Positions 1 through 5,854 are shown, counted from the stretch's first letter. The stretch is DNA of 5,854 bases from Anaerolineaceae bacterium (GCA_017995665.1 JAGOIM010000101.1:1-5854); one strand, 5' to 3'. Numbers and translations: made by a program. Notes: generated from the sequence alone by a model not told the origin.

Positions 1-1
1 G

Positions 2-1387
2 CGCCAACTCGACCCGCGCATAACCGCCTCGCGACCACTACGACTCTACCTCTACCAAATTGTAACTTCCAGCGACCCATTGCCCGCTTCGCAATCAGAA
101 ACGCTCGATTATATTGCAAGATTAGGCTTACCTGTCAACCCACTGCGCTGGCATGCCAATTCAATTCAGGAAGTCCTTCAAATTTGCGAGAAAGAAGGTT
201 TGGAACGTCATAGTTGGCCCTATGATGCCGATGGCGTTGTCATAAAAATTGATGACCGCCAGCTTGCCGAATCACTCGGCGTTGTTGGCAAGGACCCGCG
301 TTCTGCTCTGGCTTATAAATATCCTGGTGAAGAGGTCGAGACAATCCTGGAAGATATCCAGGTCAATGTCGGCCGAACCGGCGTCTTGACACCCCTCGCA
401 TTGCTTGAACCGGTCAATATCGGCGGTGTGGTGGTAAAACAAGCCACTTTGCACAATTTTGATTTCATAGCCGAAAAAGACATTCGGATTGGGGACCATG
501 TATTGCTAAAACGCGCAGGAGAGGTTATTCCATACATCATCGCGATCTTGCCCGAAAAACGTAATGGCAACCAAACTTCCTATTCACCGCCTGCCGTTTG
601 CCCCTCTTGCGGTGCTCCGGTTGAAAAAGACGAAGGCATGGTTGCCTGGTATTGCATCAATTCTGCATGTCCTGCTCAGCTAAGCCGCAATATTGAGCAT
701 TTCGCTTCCCGCGAAGCCATGGATATCAGCGGACTGGGAGAAAAAATTGTTCAACAATTAGTTGACAACAAATTGATCACTTCAGCCTCTGATTTATACC
801 ATCTCAAAGAAGAAGATTTGCTCAAATTAGACAAATTTGGCAGCAAAAAAGCTCATAACTTGCTTGACTCGATCAAAGCTTCCAAAAGCCAATCTTTGGC
901 ACGTTTAATCACCGCCTTAGGCATTCGTGGGGTTGGCGAAGTTGCTGCCGAAAAGCTAACAGAAAAATACAATGACCTTGACAGCCTTTCCCAAGCCTCC
1001 CAGGAAGCATTGAGAGAAATTGACGGAATCGGCGAAGTCGTTGCCAACGATATTCATGCCTGGTTTAGTGAAATTGACAATCAAAAACTACTGGCTAATT
1101 TCAAAGCTGTTGGACTATGGCCTCAAAACGAAACAACGCCAGCATCGAGCGGTGAATTGCCGCTATCCGGATTGAGCTTCGTCATCACCGGCACCCTCCC
1201 CACACTTTCAAGAGAACAAGCTGAAGCACTAATTAAGCAAAACGGTGGAAATGTTGTCGGCTCTGTCAGCAAAAAAACCGACTTCCTCCTCCTTGGTGAA
1301 AACCCAGGCTCAAAATATAACAAAGCCCTTGAACTTGGAGTTCAAGTTATCAGCCAGGAAGATTTATATAAAATGATAAGGCTTTAA
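2..1387 (+). CDS. ligA: NAD+-dependent DNA ligase LigA, 3' part (N-terminus outside window)
   Basis: LigA seals nicks in duplex DNA during replication and repair, using NAD+ as the adenylate donor. The frame is open from the left edge and gives 461 visible residues. It opens with RQLDPRIT, a conserved stretch of the adenylation domain, so roughly 200 N-terminal residues, including the KxDG lysine, are missing. In order I see nucleotidyltransferase motif DGVVIK (visible residues 77-82) and the KYP motif with its lysine at 106. The OB fold starts near GRTGVLTP (124), followed by a Cys4 zinc finger (C200, C203, C218, C223). Several helix-hairpin-helix units follow (such as ISGLGEKI, LGIRGVGEVAA and IDGIGEVVA), then a BRCT domain (about 386-461, with LSFVITG). 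It ends at TAA 1385-1387. The TTG at 80 is an internal leucine codon, not the start. All visible family features are intact. It converges on the LRR gene and shares no operon with it. Confidence 0.97.
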   Translation, partial: RQLDPRITASRPLRLYLYQIVTSSDPLPASQSETLDYIARLGLPVNPLRWHANSIQEVLQICEKEGLERHSWPYDADGVVIKIDDRQLAESLGVVGKDPRSALAYKYPGEEVETILEDIQVNVGRTGVLTPLALLEPVNIGGVVVKQATLHNFDFIAEKDIRIGDHVLLKRAGEVIPYIIAILPEKRNGNQTSYSPPAVCPSCGAPVEKDEGMVAWYCINSACPAQLSRNIEHFASREAMDISGLGEKIVQQLVDNKLITSASDLYHLKEEDLLKLDKFGSKKAHNLLDSIKASKSQSLARLITALGIRGVGEVAAEKLTEKYNDLDSLSQASQEALREIDGIGEVVANDIHAWFSEIDNQKLLANFKAVGLWPQNETTPASSGELPLSGLSFVITGTLPTLSREQAEALIKQNGGNVVGSVSKKTDFLLLGENPGSKYNKALELGVQVISQEDLYKMIRL

Positions 1388-1434
1388 TCCTTCAATTTTT
1401 GAAATAAAAGATCCGGATTAATCACAGGCAATCC

Positions 1435-3042
1435 TTAATCGAATAAGCCATATAAAGCTTTAAAACCCATCCCAAAACGTTCATGGAGAACAGACTCAAG
1501 ATAGTCTGTTGGCCAGTGGTACATTTCCTTTTCTTTCGTCCCGAAGGCATCATTAAAAATCCAGTGAGCGGTTTGCAGATCTGGGTACTCCCCACCAACT
1601 TCATCAGAATCGGGGTGGAAGTCAAAAGCTGCTTCTGCTCCATCCTTCTCTATATAGACATTAAATTTTCTCTCTGCATCATAATAGAGCATCTGCAACC
1701 GATAGCCATTGACATCGTAATCTATAAATTCCATATTCCAATCCACCCTGTTTTCTTCTGGTGCGTCCGCATCCCATTGGCTTTTATGAATGGAAAGCTC
1801 AAACTTGTGAGGGTTCAACTCCTCATAAAAGTAAGTTCCTTTGTAGTCAAGGAAAGTGAAACCAATCATTTCGTAAGTGTTTTGTGCTTCTGAAACCACA
1901 TCCGTTTCGGCAAACGGTAAATCGAAAAGAGACTGGGCATCTATTGAAAAGTTTTCCGCCAAAATGTTCTCATGAATTTGAAATGGAATTTTTAGAATAT
2001 CATCTAAAACTTCTTCATTTGGAAAAAATTCAAGGACAGTTTCTTCCGAGCTGTTTCTATCACCATGTCCAAAACCAAAGCTTTCATCTGAAGGATCATA
2101 GAGATAATTCAAAGCCATCTCACCATCAACAAAAGCCATCATTACATATATATCAAAGTTTGGGTAATATCCGATGTCAATTTTTGCAATATCGGAACTA
2201 AAAACAGTTCGTACACTATTATTCATCCATTCATCTTGAGCTTGCCCCCATTCCACGTGGTTTATTCGAATTGAGGCTGATTCACTATCATAAATAGCCT
2301 GATTACCATCGTACAATTGAAAACCTAAATCTTCTAAGCTACGCTCCAAAGTAAAATCTATAATTTCTAAATTTGAGTAAATTTCTGCAAGCGGAAAAAA
2401 GTTACTTATTTGTGAACCAGCCAAATACAGCTGTTTCAATTTATTTAGTGGGCTTAGCACTGTCACATCGCTTATGGAAGCATTATTTAACACCAAAATT
2501 TCAAGGTTATCCAAATTTGAAAGTGGGCCATAATTCTCAGCCATACATTCCGACAGAACCAACAACTTCAAAGATTTCAAAGAAGAAAGCGGAGAAATAT
2601 CTAAAATTGGATTACCAGAAAGATTCAATTCTTCTAATTCGGTTAAATTTCCAATCACAGCTATATCAGAAACCTCATGGTCCGAAAGATCAAGGCTTTT
2701 TAGATTTTTGAAGTATTCGAGACCCTGAAGACTTACAATTTCCTGACCAGGATACAGTTCTTTATGCCATTGATTATTCAGGTTTAAATATGTCACAACC
2801 TCTGCTTCAGCTTGACTAATCTGACCTCCGGATCTACCTGTTGCAGCGCGAACCATTGCTTCCAAAAGTGGATCTGTAAATGTGACAACTGATTCATCAA
2901 CAGGCTCCACTGCCTTTGATGTCGCTGTTGATATAATTTCAGGTGGAATATCTTCTCCGGTTTCAGAAGAAATTGGGGAACAAGATGCAAAAGCAACCAT
3001 CACCATGATAAGGACCAAAATAATTGGAATTATTTTTTTCAT
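1435..3042 (-). CDS. Secreted leucine-rich-repeat lipoprotein, function unknown
   Basis: This is a 535-residue protein. A type II signal peptide (MKK, then a hydrophobic core to about residue 19) ends at FASC, so C21 is the likely lipidated cysteine and the protein would sit on the outer face of the membrane. After a short linker, residues 54-90 (FTDPLLEAMVRAATG...) resemble the N-terminal cap found before internalin-like repeats. Leucine-rich repeats span about 103-230. The LxxLxL core recurs at 114, 136, 158, 180 and 202, exactly 22 residues apart, then at 225, which is typical of SDS22/internalin-type repeats. Residues 239-535 match no family I recognise and appear to hold two divergent copies of one module (239-354 and 393-523). 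The ATG at 3042 is supported by GTGAGG seven bases upstream. LRR domains usually bind proteins or other ligands; the ligand here is unknown. The gene looks monocistronic, and no enzyme motif is visible. Confidence 0.9.
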   Translation of the reverse strand: MKKIIPIILVLIMVMVAFASCSPISSETGEDIPPEIISTATSKAVEPVDESVVTFTDPLLEAMVRAATGRSGGQISQAEAEVVTYLNLNNQWHKELYPGQEIVSLQGLEYFKNLKSLDLSDHEVSDIAVIGNLTELEELNLSGNPILDISPLSSLKSLKLLVLSECMAENYGPLSNLDNLEILVLNNASISDVTVLSPLNKLKQLYLAGSQISNFFPLAEIYSNLEIIDFTLERSLEDLGFQLYDGNQAIYDSESASIRINHVEWGQAQDEWMNNSVRTVFSSDIAKIDIGYYPNFDIYVMMAFVDGEMALNYLYDPSDESFGFGHGDRNSSEETVLEFFPNEEVLDDILKIPFQIHENILAENFSIDAQSLFDLPFAETDVVSEAQNTYEMIGFTFLDYKGTYFYEELNPHKFELSIHKSQWDADAPEENRVDWNMEFIDYDVNGYRLQMLYYDAERKFNVYIEKDGAEAAFDFHPDSDEVGGEYPDLQTAHWIFNDAFGTKEKEMYHWPTDYLESVLHERFGMGFKALYGLFD

Positions 3043-3049
3043 TACAGTG

Positions 3050-3055
3050 CCTCAC
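3050..3055 (-). promoter_or_regulatory. Ribosome binding site of the LRR lipoprotein gene
   Basis: On the minus strand GTGAGG lies 7 bases before the ATG at 3042. This is good Shine-Dalgarno spacing. It fixes the start at the first Met of the signal peptide. Confidence 0.7.
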
Positions 3056-3094
3056 AAAAAAGTGAATCTAATAAAGGGGGGTAAGGTATTCACA

Positions 3095-3103
3095 ATTTTA
3101 GCA
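3095..3103 (-). promoter_or_regulatory. Possible extended -10 promoter of the LRR lipoprotein gene
   Basis: The minus strand reads TGCTAAAAT, an extended -10 element (TGn plus a 5/6 match to TATAAT). It would start transcription near 3088 and give a leader of about 45 bases. No good -35 hexamer is visible at 16-18 bases upstream. The same TGC-T layout occurs in the ssrA promoter in this window. This is inference only. Confidence 0.35.
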
Positions 3104-3225
3104 CAAACAGGAATTGTAGTTAGAAATAAAAGCATATGAACCGAGCACCTGTTGAATAATTGTACTTTTATCCTGAACATTTTCTCGAAGGATTTTGGGT
3201 TGTGGCAATGGTTCGGTCGTGTTCC

Positions 3226-3239
3226 TGAAAGATCTTTCA
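3226..3239. repeat. 14-bp perfect palindrome (TGAAAGATCTTTCA)
   Basis: Positions 3226-3239 read TGAAAGATCTTTCA on both strands. The right half continues as CAACT, so ATCTTTCAACT (3232-3242) is repeated exactly at 3272-3282 inside the second palindrome. It could be a repressor site or a small hairpin. It lies about 190 bases upstream of the LRR start. Confidence 0.5.
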
Positions 3240-3263
3240 ACTAGAAAGAAATGCTGAAATAAT

Positions 3264-3283
3264 CAGTTGAAATCTTTCAACTG
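3264..3283. repeat. Inverted repeat, 9-bp arms with a 2-base spacer
   Basis: CAGTTGAAA (3264-3272) and TTTCAACTG (3275-3283) are perfect reverse complements separated by TC. A two-base loop suits a protein-binding dyad better than an RNA hairpin. Its centre is 41 bp from the centre of the palindrome at 3226-3239, close to four helical turns. It has no T-tract, so it is not a terminator. Confidence 0.55.
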
Positions 3284-3386
3284 CGCTAAATTTGACGAAG
3301 CAATGAATAGCGTTAAATCGTTTACGAAGAAATATTTTTACCTGCTTCCCGCTTCCCGCTCGCCTTTCCCCGCTAACCGTTTAATC

Positions 3387-3409
3387 AAAAAAGCCCCCAA
3401 AGGGGGCTT
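3387..3409 (-). terminator. Rho-independent terminator of ssrA
   Basis: On the minus strand AAGCCCCC, loop TTT and GGGGGCTT form an 8-bp GC-rich stem, and the T run that ends the stem continues downstream. The 5' arm begins immediately at the tmRNA 3' end (the stem reaches 3409, and the discriminator base is at 3412). End processing must therefore cut at the base of, or unfold, this hairpin. Confidence 0.92.
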
Positions 3410-3810
3410 AGTGGAGATGGCGGGAATCGAACCCGCGTCCGAAAGATTAAGCTCTCGAACATCTACGAGCGTAGCAGAAGATTTCATTTCATTTGCCATA
3501 AGGTGTTCTGCGCAACTACCGGCAAACTATTCGCTTGAATCCAATGATCCTCTTTTGAGTTTATCGCGACTTTTGACTCAGCATTCTGACTTCTATGACA
3601 TCCTTGCTGAATTCGGTCAGAAAAACGACTTCAGGGGACGTAACCTCATCTTGGAGGTTAGCTACCTTTGAACTTTAACTTATGCAGCTAAAGGAAGGGT
3701 AGCGTAGCTTGTGCGATTGGCACTTGTGTTTTTGTACTGATTTATACGAGGTCGGTACCTCTCGGCTCGCAATCCGGAACCAGCCTCTCCCGTCGAGACC
3801 TGGCATCCCC
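3409..3810 (-). ncRNA. ssrA: Transfer-messenger RNA (tmRNA)
   Basis: tmRNA, working with SmpB, rescues ribosomes stalled on mRNAs without a stop codon and adds a degradation tag to the nascent peptide. The 5' end (GGGGATGCCAGG..., from 3810) pairs with the 3' end (ATCTCC, 3418-3413) in an acceptor stem. The third pair is G·U, the identity element read by alanyl-tRNA synthetase. The conserved TCGACGGG near the 5' end and the T arm (GCGGGTTCGATTCCCGC) near the 3' end are both present. The discriminator A is at 3412, so the body is 399 nt; positions 3411-3409 read CTA instead of an encoded CCA. The tag reading frame runs from 3721 to 3680. It is one-piece, not permuted. A terminator follows directly and an extended -10 promoter precedes it. 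Confidence 0.97.
3680..3721 (-). other. tmRNA proteolysis-tag reading frame (ANRTSYATLPLAA, stop)
   Basis: From resume codon GCC at 3721-3719 the minus strand encodes ANRTSYATLPLAA, then TAA (3682-3680). The hydrophobic end LAA is the standard degron recognised by ClpXP-type proteases. The stop lies between short complementary segments (CCTTT and AAAGG on the minus strand), which fits the usual helix 5 around the tag end. The exact resume codon is inferred from the frame and the usual Ala start. Confidence 0.85.
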
Positions 3811-3820
3811 ATGCAAAGAC

Positions 3821-3829
3821 ATTATAGCA
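3821..3829 (-). promoter_or_regulatory. Extended -10 promoter of ssrA
   Basis: The minus strand reads TGCTATAAT: a perfect -10 hexamer (3826-3821) with the TGn extension. It ends 10 bases before the mature tmRNA 5' end at 3810, which fits a short leader removed by RNase P. The region where a -35 box would lie is occupied by the terminator hairpin of the upstream operon. The best 17-base-spaced match there is TTGCAG, which is poor, so the extended -10 probably carries the promoter. Confidence 0.75.
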
Positions 3830-3863
3830 AAATAAAAGTCCCACTGCAAGCGCAGTGGGACTT
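3828..3863 (-). terminator. Rho-independent terminator of the sugar ABC operon
   Basis: A perfect 12-bp stem (3836-3847 with 3852-3863, core GTCCCACTGC) has a 4-base loop. On the minus strand TTTTATTTTG follows. It starts 24 bases after the solute-binding protein stop codon. The stem is also flanked by A/T tracts in the other orientation, but no plus-strand gene reads into it. Confidence 0.9.
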
Positions 3864-3887
3864 ATTAACGTACTTTTTAGAAAACTA

Positions 3888-5339
3888 TTAGTTGAGCTGT
3901 TCGAGTTGTTCGGCCAACGAAGTGTTACCGAAATCGTTCAGTTTGGTCAATTCTTCCGTGACATCCAAAGAAGTATTGTCAACCAAGGCAGCCATTACAA
4001 TGTTAACCTGTTCGCGAACAAAGTCATAACCAGGAACGGCAGGTTCAAATGCACCGTAACCAAGCAAGTCCCAGGATGCTTTGAAAGTGGGATTGGCGGC
4101 CATGTAATCGGTCATCATGTCAGCGGCAGATTGACGCACAGGATAATAACCGGAGGCTTCAGCCCAAAGTTTTTGGATTTCTGGCTGGGTGTAATATTTC
4201 AGGAAGAGCCAGGCAGCCAATTCACGTTCGGGGGTTGATTTGGGGATGGAGACAGAGGCACCGTAAACGTTTTGTTTCGGGGTACCGGTAACGTTGGGTA
4301 ATGCACCAACACTCCATTCGAAATCAGCGCCTTCTTCGACTACACTTGGGTAGAAGGATAAGCCGGAGCTGGAACCAATGGTGAAGAGCAATGCGCCATT
4401 ACCAAAGTCGGTCTGGTCGCCATAATTCTCAGAAACGAGGGTTGCACAACCGGAATCGAAAAGGTCCTGAAGGAATTCGAATGCTTCAACAGCGGCGGGG
4501 CTGTTCAAGGTGTACTGGTTAGATTCGGCATCATAAATATCGCCACCAAATGCAAAGGTCCAGGAAGCGAAACGGGAGGTGTCAATGCTCAATTGATAAC
4601 CCATTGAAGTGTCGCCTTTAGATTTGCTGAAGGGTTGTTCAACAGCTTTACAAGCCATTTCTTTGAACTGTTCGGGGGTTGAAGGAGGAGCATCGTAGCC
4701 AAGTTCTTTCAGCCAGTCCATGTTGTAGTACATAACTTCCATGGAGCGGTTGGGAGCCAGGCCTAAGCGTTGGTTGCCATACAGGGGGAAGACATCTTGC
4801 TCGAAGAAAGCGGGGATGAAATCTTCCTGGTCTTCTTTGGGCATACCATAAATGGGGTCATCGATGATTGTGTTCATGTCGAACATTGCATCAGCAAGTT
4901 GATAAGTTGCAACTTGATTCTGATAAGCAACCACGATATCAGGAACATCACTTGTGTTGAGCAGAGCTAACATCTTGGTGAAAATATCGGAATAACCACC
5001 GGAATATTCAGCAGTCAGATGTACGCCATGTTCTTTACCAACGGTGTCGTTGAAGCCATCAACAATTTGTTTCAAAGCGGCTTCGCGAGCATCACCGGTG
5101 TGTTGATGCCACCAGACGATTTCTGGTGCAGGAGTTACATCGGCCCAGATTGATTCAATCGGTTCATCGATTTGGGGTTCATCGACAACAGGTTCTTCAA
5201 TTACTGGTTCTTCAACCGGTTGGTCTACCGGTTGTTCGACGGGAGTTTCTGGGGTTTCTACGGCAGGTTGGGCGCAAGCGCTCAAAACCAAGGTAGCAAC
5301 CATCAGAACTGCTAACAAACTAAATAAACTCTTCTTCAT
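3888..5339 (-). CDS. Extracellular solute-binding lipoprotein of a carbohydrate ABC transporter (family 1, UgpB/MalE-like)
   Basis: This protein captures a solute outside the membrane and delivers it to the ABC permease encoded just upstream. It has 483 residues from the ATG at 5339. The signal peptide MKKSLFSLLAVL... ends in lipobox LSAC, with C22 lipidated. Residues 23-72 form an acidic, proline-rich tether. The binding fold starts near 73 (EIVWWHQHTG), with typical family-1 sites such as MYYN (203-206), FGGDIYD (264-270) and the hinge-region stretch around NSPAAVEAFEFLQDLF. Two mature-domain cysteines (C230, C298) could form a disulphide. The ATG at 5337-5339 is preferred over the in-frame ATG at 5355-5357, because GGAGG overlaps the latter and would serve the former at an 11-base spacing. 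Sugar or glycerol phosphate are likely substrate classes from family resemblance; the exact ligand cannot be read from the sequence. It is the last gene of the operon, before a strong terminator. Confidence 0.93.
   Translation of the reverse strand: MKKSLFSLLAVLMVATLVLSACAQPAVETPETPVEQPVDQPVEEPVIEEPVVDEPQIDEPIESIWADVTPAPEIVWWHQHTGDAREAALKQIVDGFNDTVGKEHGVHLTAEYSGGYSDIFTKMLALLNTSDVPDIVVAYQNQVATYQLADAMFDMNTIIDDPIYGMPKEDQEDFIPAFFEQDVFPLYGNQRLGLAPNRSMEVMYYNMDWLKELGYDAPPSTPEQFKEMACKAVEQPFSKSKGDTSMGYQLSIDTSRFASWTFAFGGDIYDAESNQYTLNSPAAVEAFEFLQDLFDSGCATLVSENYGDQTDFGNGALLFTIGSSSGLSFYPSVVEEGADFEWSVGALPNVTGTPKQNVYGASVSIPKSTPERELAAWLFLKYYTQPEIQKLWAEASGYYPVRQSAADMMTDYMAANPTFKASWDLLGYGAFEPAVPGYDFVREQVNIVMAALVDNTSLDVTEELTKLNDFGNTSLAEQLEQLN
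5154..5273 (-). repeat. Low-complexity Pro/Glu/Val tether repeat within the solute-binding protein
   Basis: Residues 23-62 repeat units such as EQPV, DQPV, EEPV and DEPQ, with a proline every 4-5 residues from 33 to 60. At the DNA level this appears as recurring ggttcttc/ggttgttc-like units. It probably forms an extended, negatively charged spacer between lipid anchor and binding domain. Confidence 0.75.
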
Positions 5340-5350
5340 TTTTTTCAAAA

Positions 5351-5355
5351 CCTCC
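5351..5355 (-). promoter_or_regulatory. Ribosome binding site (GGAGG) deciding the start of the solute-binding protein
   Basis: GGAGG lies 11 bases before the ATG at 5339, a slightly long spacing, and overlaps the alternative ATG at 5357. That upstream ATG has no Shine-Dalgarno of its own, so 5339 is favoured. Confidence 0.6.
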
Positions 5356-5377
5356 ATTTTGAAACCTAAAATTGATA

Positions 5378-5393
5378 ACGAGCTGATTCTCGT
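5378..5393 (-). other. Weak intercistronic hairpin between permease and binding-protein genes
   Basis: ACGAG and CTCGT can pair as a 5-bp stem with a 6-base loop in the 77-base gap. It has no T run. If it forms in RNA it might protect the downstream message and favour binding-protein expression. The stem is short enough to arise by chance. Confidence 0.25.
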
Positions 5394-5401
5394 ATATCTC
5401 C

Positions 5402-5428
5402 ATTATACATTACTCTCTAACCTTTCAA
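5402..5428 (-). promoter_or_regulatory. Possible internal promoter for the solute-binding protein gene
   Basis: On the minus strand TTGAAA (5428-5423) and a perfect TATAAT (5407-5402) are separated by 15 bases, shorter than the usual 17. They overlap the end of the permease gene. Transcription would start near 5395, about 55 bases before the ATG. It would let the binding protein be made in excess of the permease. Confidence 0.35.
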
Positions 5429-5854
5429 GCCTGTTGTGGCGATGCCTTGTGTAAATTGTTTTTGGGTTATAAAGTAAATTATCAGGACCGGTATCAAAGA
5501 AATTACCGCACCTGCCATCAATAAGTGAGTTTGCGGACCTGCTTCTTGTACAAAGCCCCACAAACCAACCATGATTGGACGCCATTTATCGTTAGTAGTC
5601 ACTAAAAGTGGCCACTGGAATGCGTTCCATGAAGCCGTAAAACCGAAGAGCAAAACCGTCATAATCGGAGCTTTACTAATTGGCAATACGATCTGAATGA
5701 GGAAACGCATGTGATCTGCCCCATCAATTCGGGCAGCATCCCAAAGTTCTTTTGGAATTTGAGAGAAAAATTGCCGCAGCAAGAAAATGCTGAAGGCATT
5801 AGCCATAAACGGAACCGTCAAAGCCCAATAGGTATTGAGCCAGGAACCGCCCGG
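5417..5854 (-). CDS. Carbohydrate ABC transporter permease, MalG/UgpE family (C-terminal part, 5' end outside window)
   Basis: This is one half of the membrane channel through which the bound sugar is imported. The frame is open to the right edge and gives 145 visible residues from PGGSWLNTYWAL; the TTG at 5821 is an internal Leu codon. At least three hydrophobic segments are visible: around YWALTVPFMANAFSIFLL, around PIMTVLLFGFTASWNAF, and near the C-terminus around LLMAGAVISLIPVLIIYF. The cytoplasmic EAA-type loop that docks onto the ATPase is clear at visible residues 36-58: ELWDAARIDGAD, then the conserved LP about a dozen residues later. The stop is TAG at 5419-5417. Family members are about 270-300 residues, so roughly half is missing. 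The solute-binding protein gene follows 77 bases downstream on the same strand; the partner permease and any ATPase are not in view. Confidence 0.95.
   Translation of the reverse strand, partial: PGGSWLNTYWALTVPFMANAFSIFLLRQFFSQIPKELWDAARIDGADHMRFLIQIVLPISKAPIMTVLLFGFTASWNAFQWPLLVTTNDKWRPIMVGLWGFVQEAGPQTHLLMAGAVISLIPVLIIYFITQKQFTQGIATTGLKG

Larger units (their letters stand above)
3104..3386. other. Non-coding spacer between the LRR gene and ssrA
   Basis: I see no credible gene in this stretch of about 280 bases. The open frames that cross it have no homology-like features, and one runs antisense through the tmRNA. It contains two related palindromes (3226-3239 and 3264-3283) and a short tandem repeat of GCTTCCC at 3344-3357. 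Otherwise nothing is recognisable. Confidence 0.6.

Noticed and set aside
80..82. TTG at 80 as the start of ligA
   Set aside because: The frame is open to the left edge and the upstream codons encode RQLDPRITASRPL, a conserved LigA segment, so the gene is cut by the window edge.
1483..2711. Plus-strand open frames opposite the LRR gene
   Set aside because: The minus-strand protein has a signal peptide, regular LRR periodicity and an RBS. The plus-strand frames show none of these and are shadows.
3344..3357. Tandem GCTTCCC repeat as a CRISPR or integration site
   Set aside because: Only two 7-base units are adjacent, with no spacers, integrase or duplicated ends.
3411..3470. A separate tRNA gene suggested by the T-arm-like sequence
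   Set aside because: The T arm and acceptor pair with a 5' half 400 bases away that has the tmRNA consensus. No anticodon arm is present nearby.
3267..3891. Plus-strand open frames at 3267-3671 and 3709-3891
   Set aside because: They run antisense through tmRNA, its terminator and the operon terminator. The MAGIEPASE-like stretch is simply the reverse complement of the tmRNA T arm and acceptor region, which is often misannotated as protein.
4770..4970. Plus-strand open frame inside the solute-binding protein gene
   Set aside because: It lies entirely within a well-supported minus-strand gene and has no recognisable features.
5355..5357. ATG at 5357 as the start of the solute-binding protein
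   Set aside because: It lacks an upstream Shine-Dalgarno and itself overlaps the GGAGG that serves the ATG at 5339. The choice adds only six residues and is not fully certain.

Overview
The window looks like a chromosomal segment of a free-living bacterium. I infer Chloroflexota, probably class Anaerolineae, from the style of the lipoproteins (a long Pro/Glu/Val tether after the lipid-anchored cysteine), the LigA sequence and the sugar-ABC gene content. No marker here proves this assignment. Nothing points to a phage, plasmid or transposon.

Layout from left to right. Positions 2-1387 (+) hold the 3' two thirds of ligA, the NAD+-dependent DNA ligase; its N-terminal part lies outside the window. 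It converges, across a 47-base gap, on a minus-strand gene (1435-3042) for a 535-residue secreted leucine-rich-repeat lipoprotein. The C-terminal half of that protein appears to be a divergent internal duplication. Upstream of it is a non-coding stretch of about 340 bases with a possible promoter and two related palindromes. Next comes ssrA (tmRNA, minus strand, 3409-3810), with its own terminator, a readable tag reading frame (ANRTSYATLPLAA) and an extended -10 promoter. That promoter abuts the rho-independent terminator of the next minus-strand unit. This unit is a carbohydrate ABC transporter operon running in from the right edge: a MalG/UgpE-type permease (5417-5854, 5' end outside the window), followed by a family-1 extracellular solute-binding lipoprotein (3888-5339).

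The genes form separate units: DNA ligation, a surface protein of unknown role, ribosome rescue and sugar uptake. Only the permease and the solute-binding protein clearly work together. I do not see a new multi-gene system. The points most worth a second look are the duplicated module in the LRR lipoprotein, the compact packing of terminator and promoter upstream of ssrA, the tmRNA 3' end lacking an encoded CCA, and the palindrome pair in the 3.2 kb spacer.
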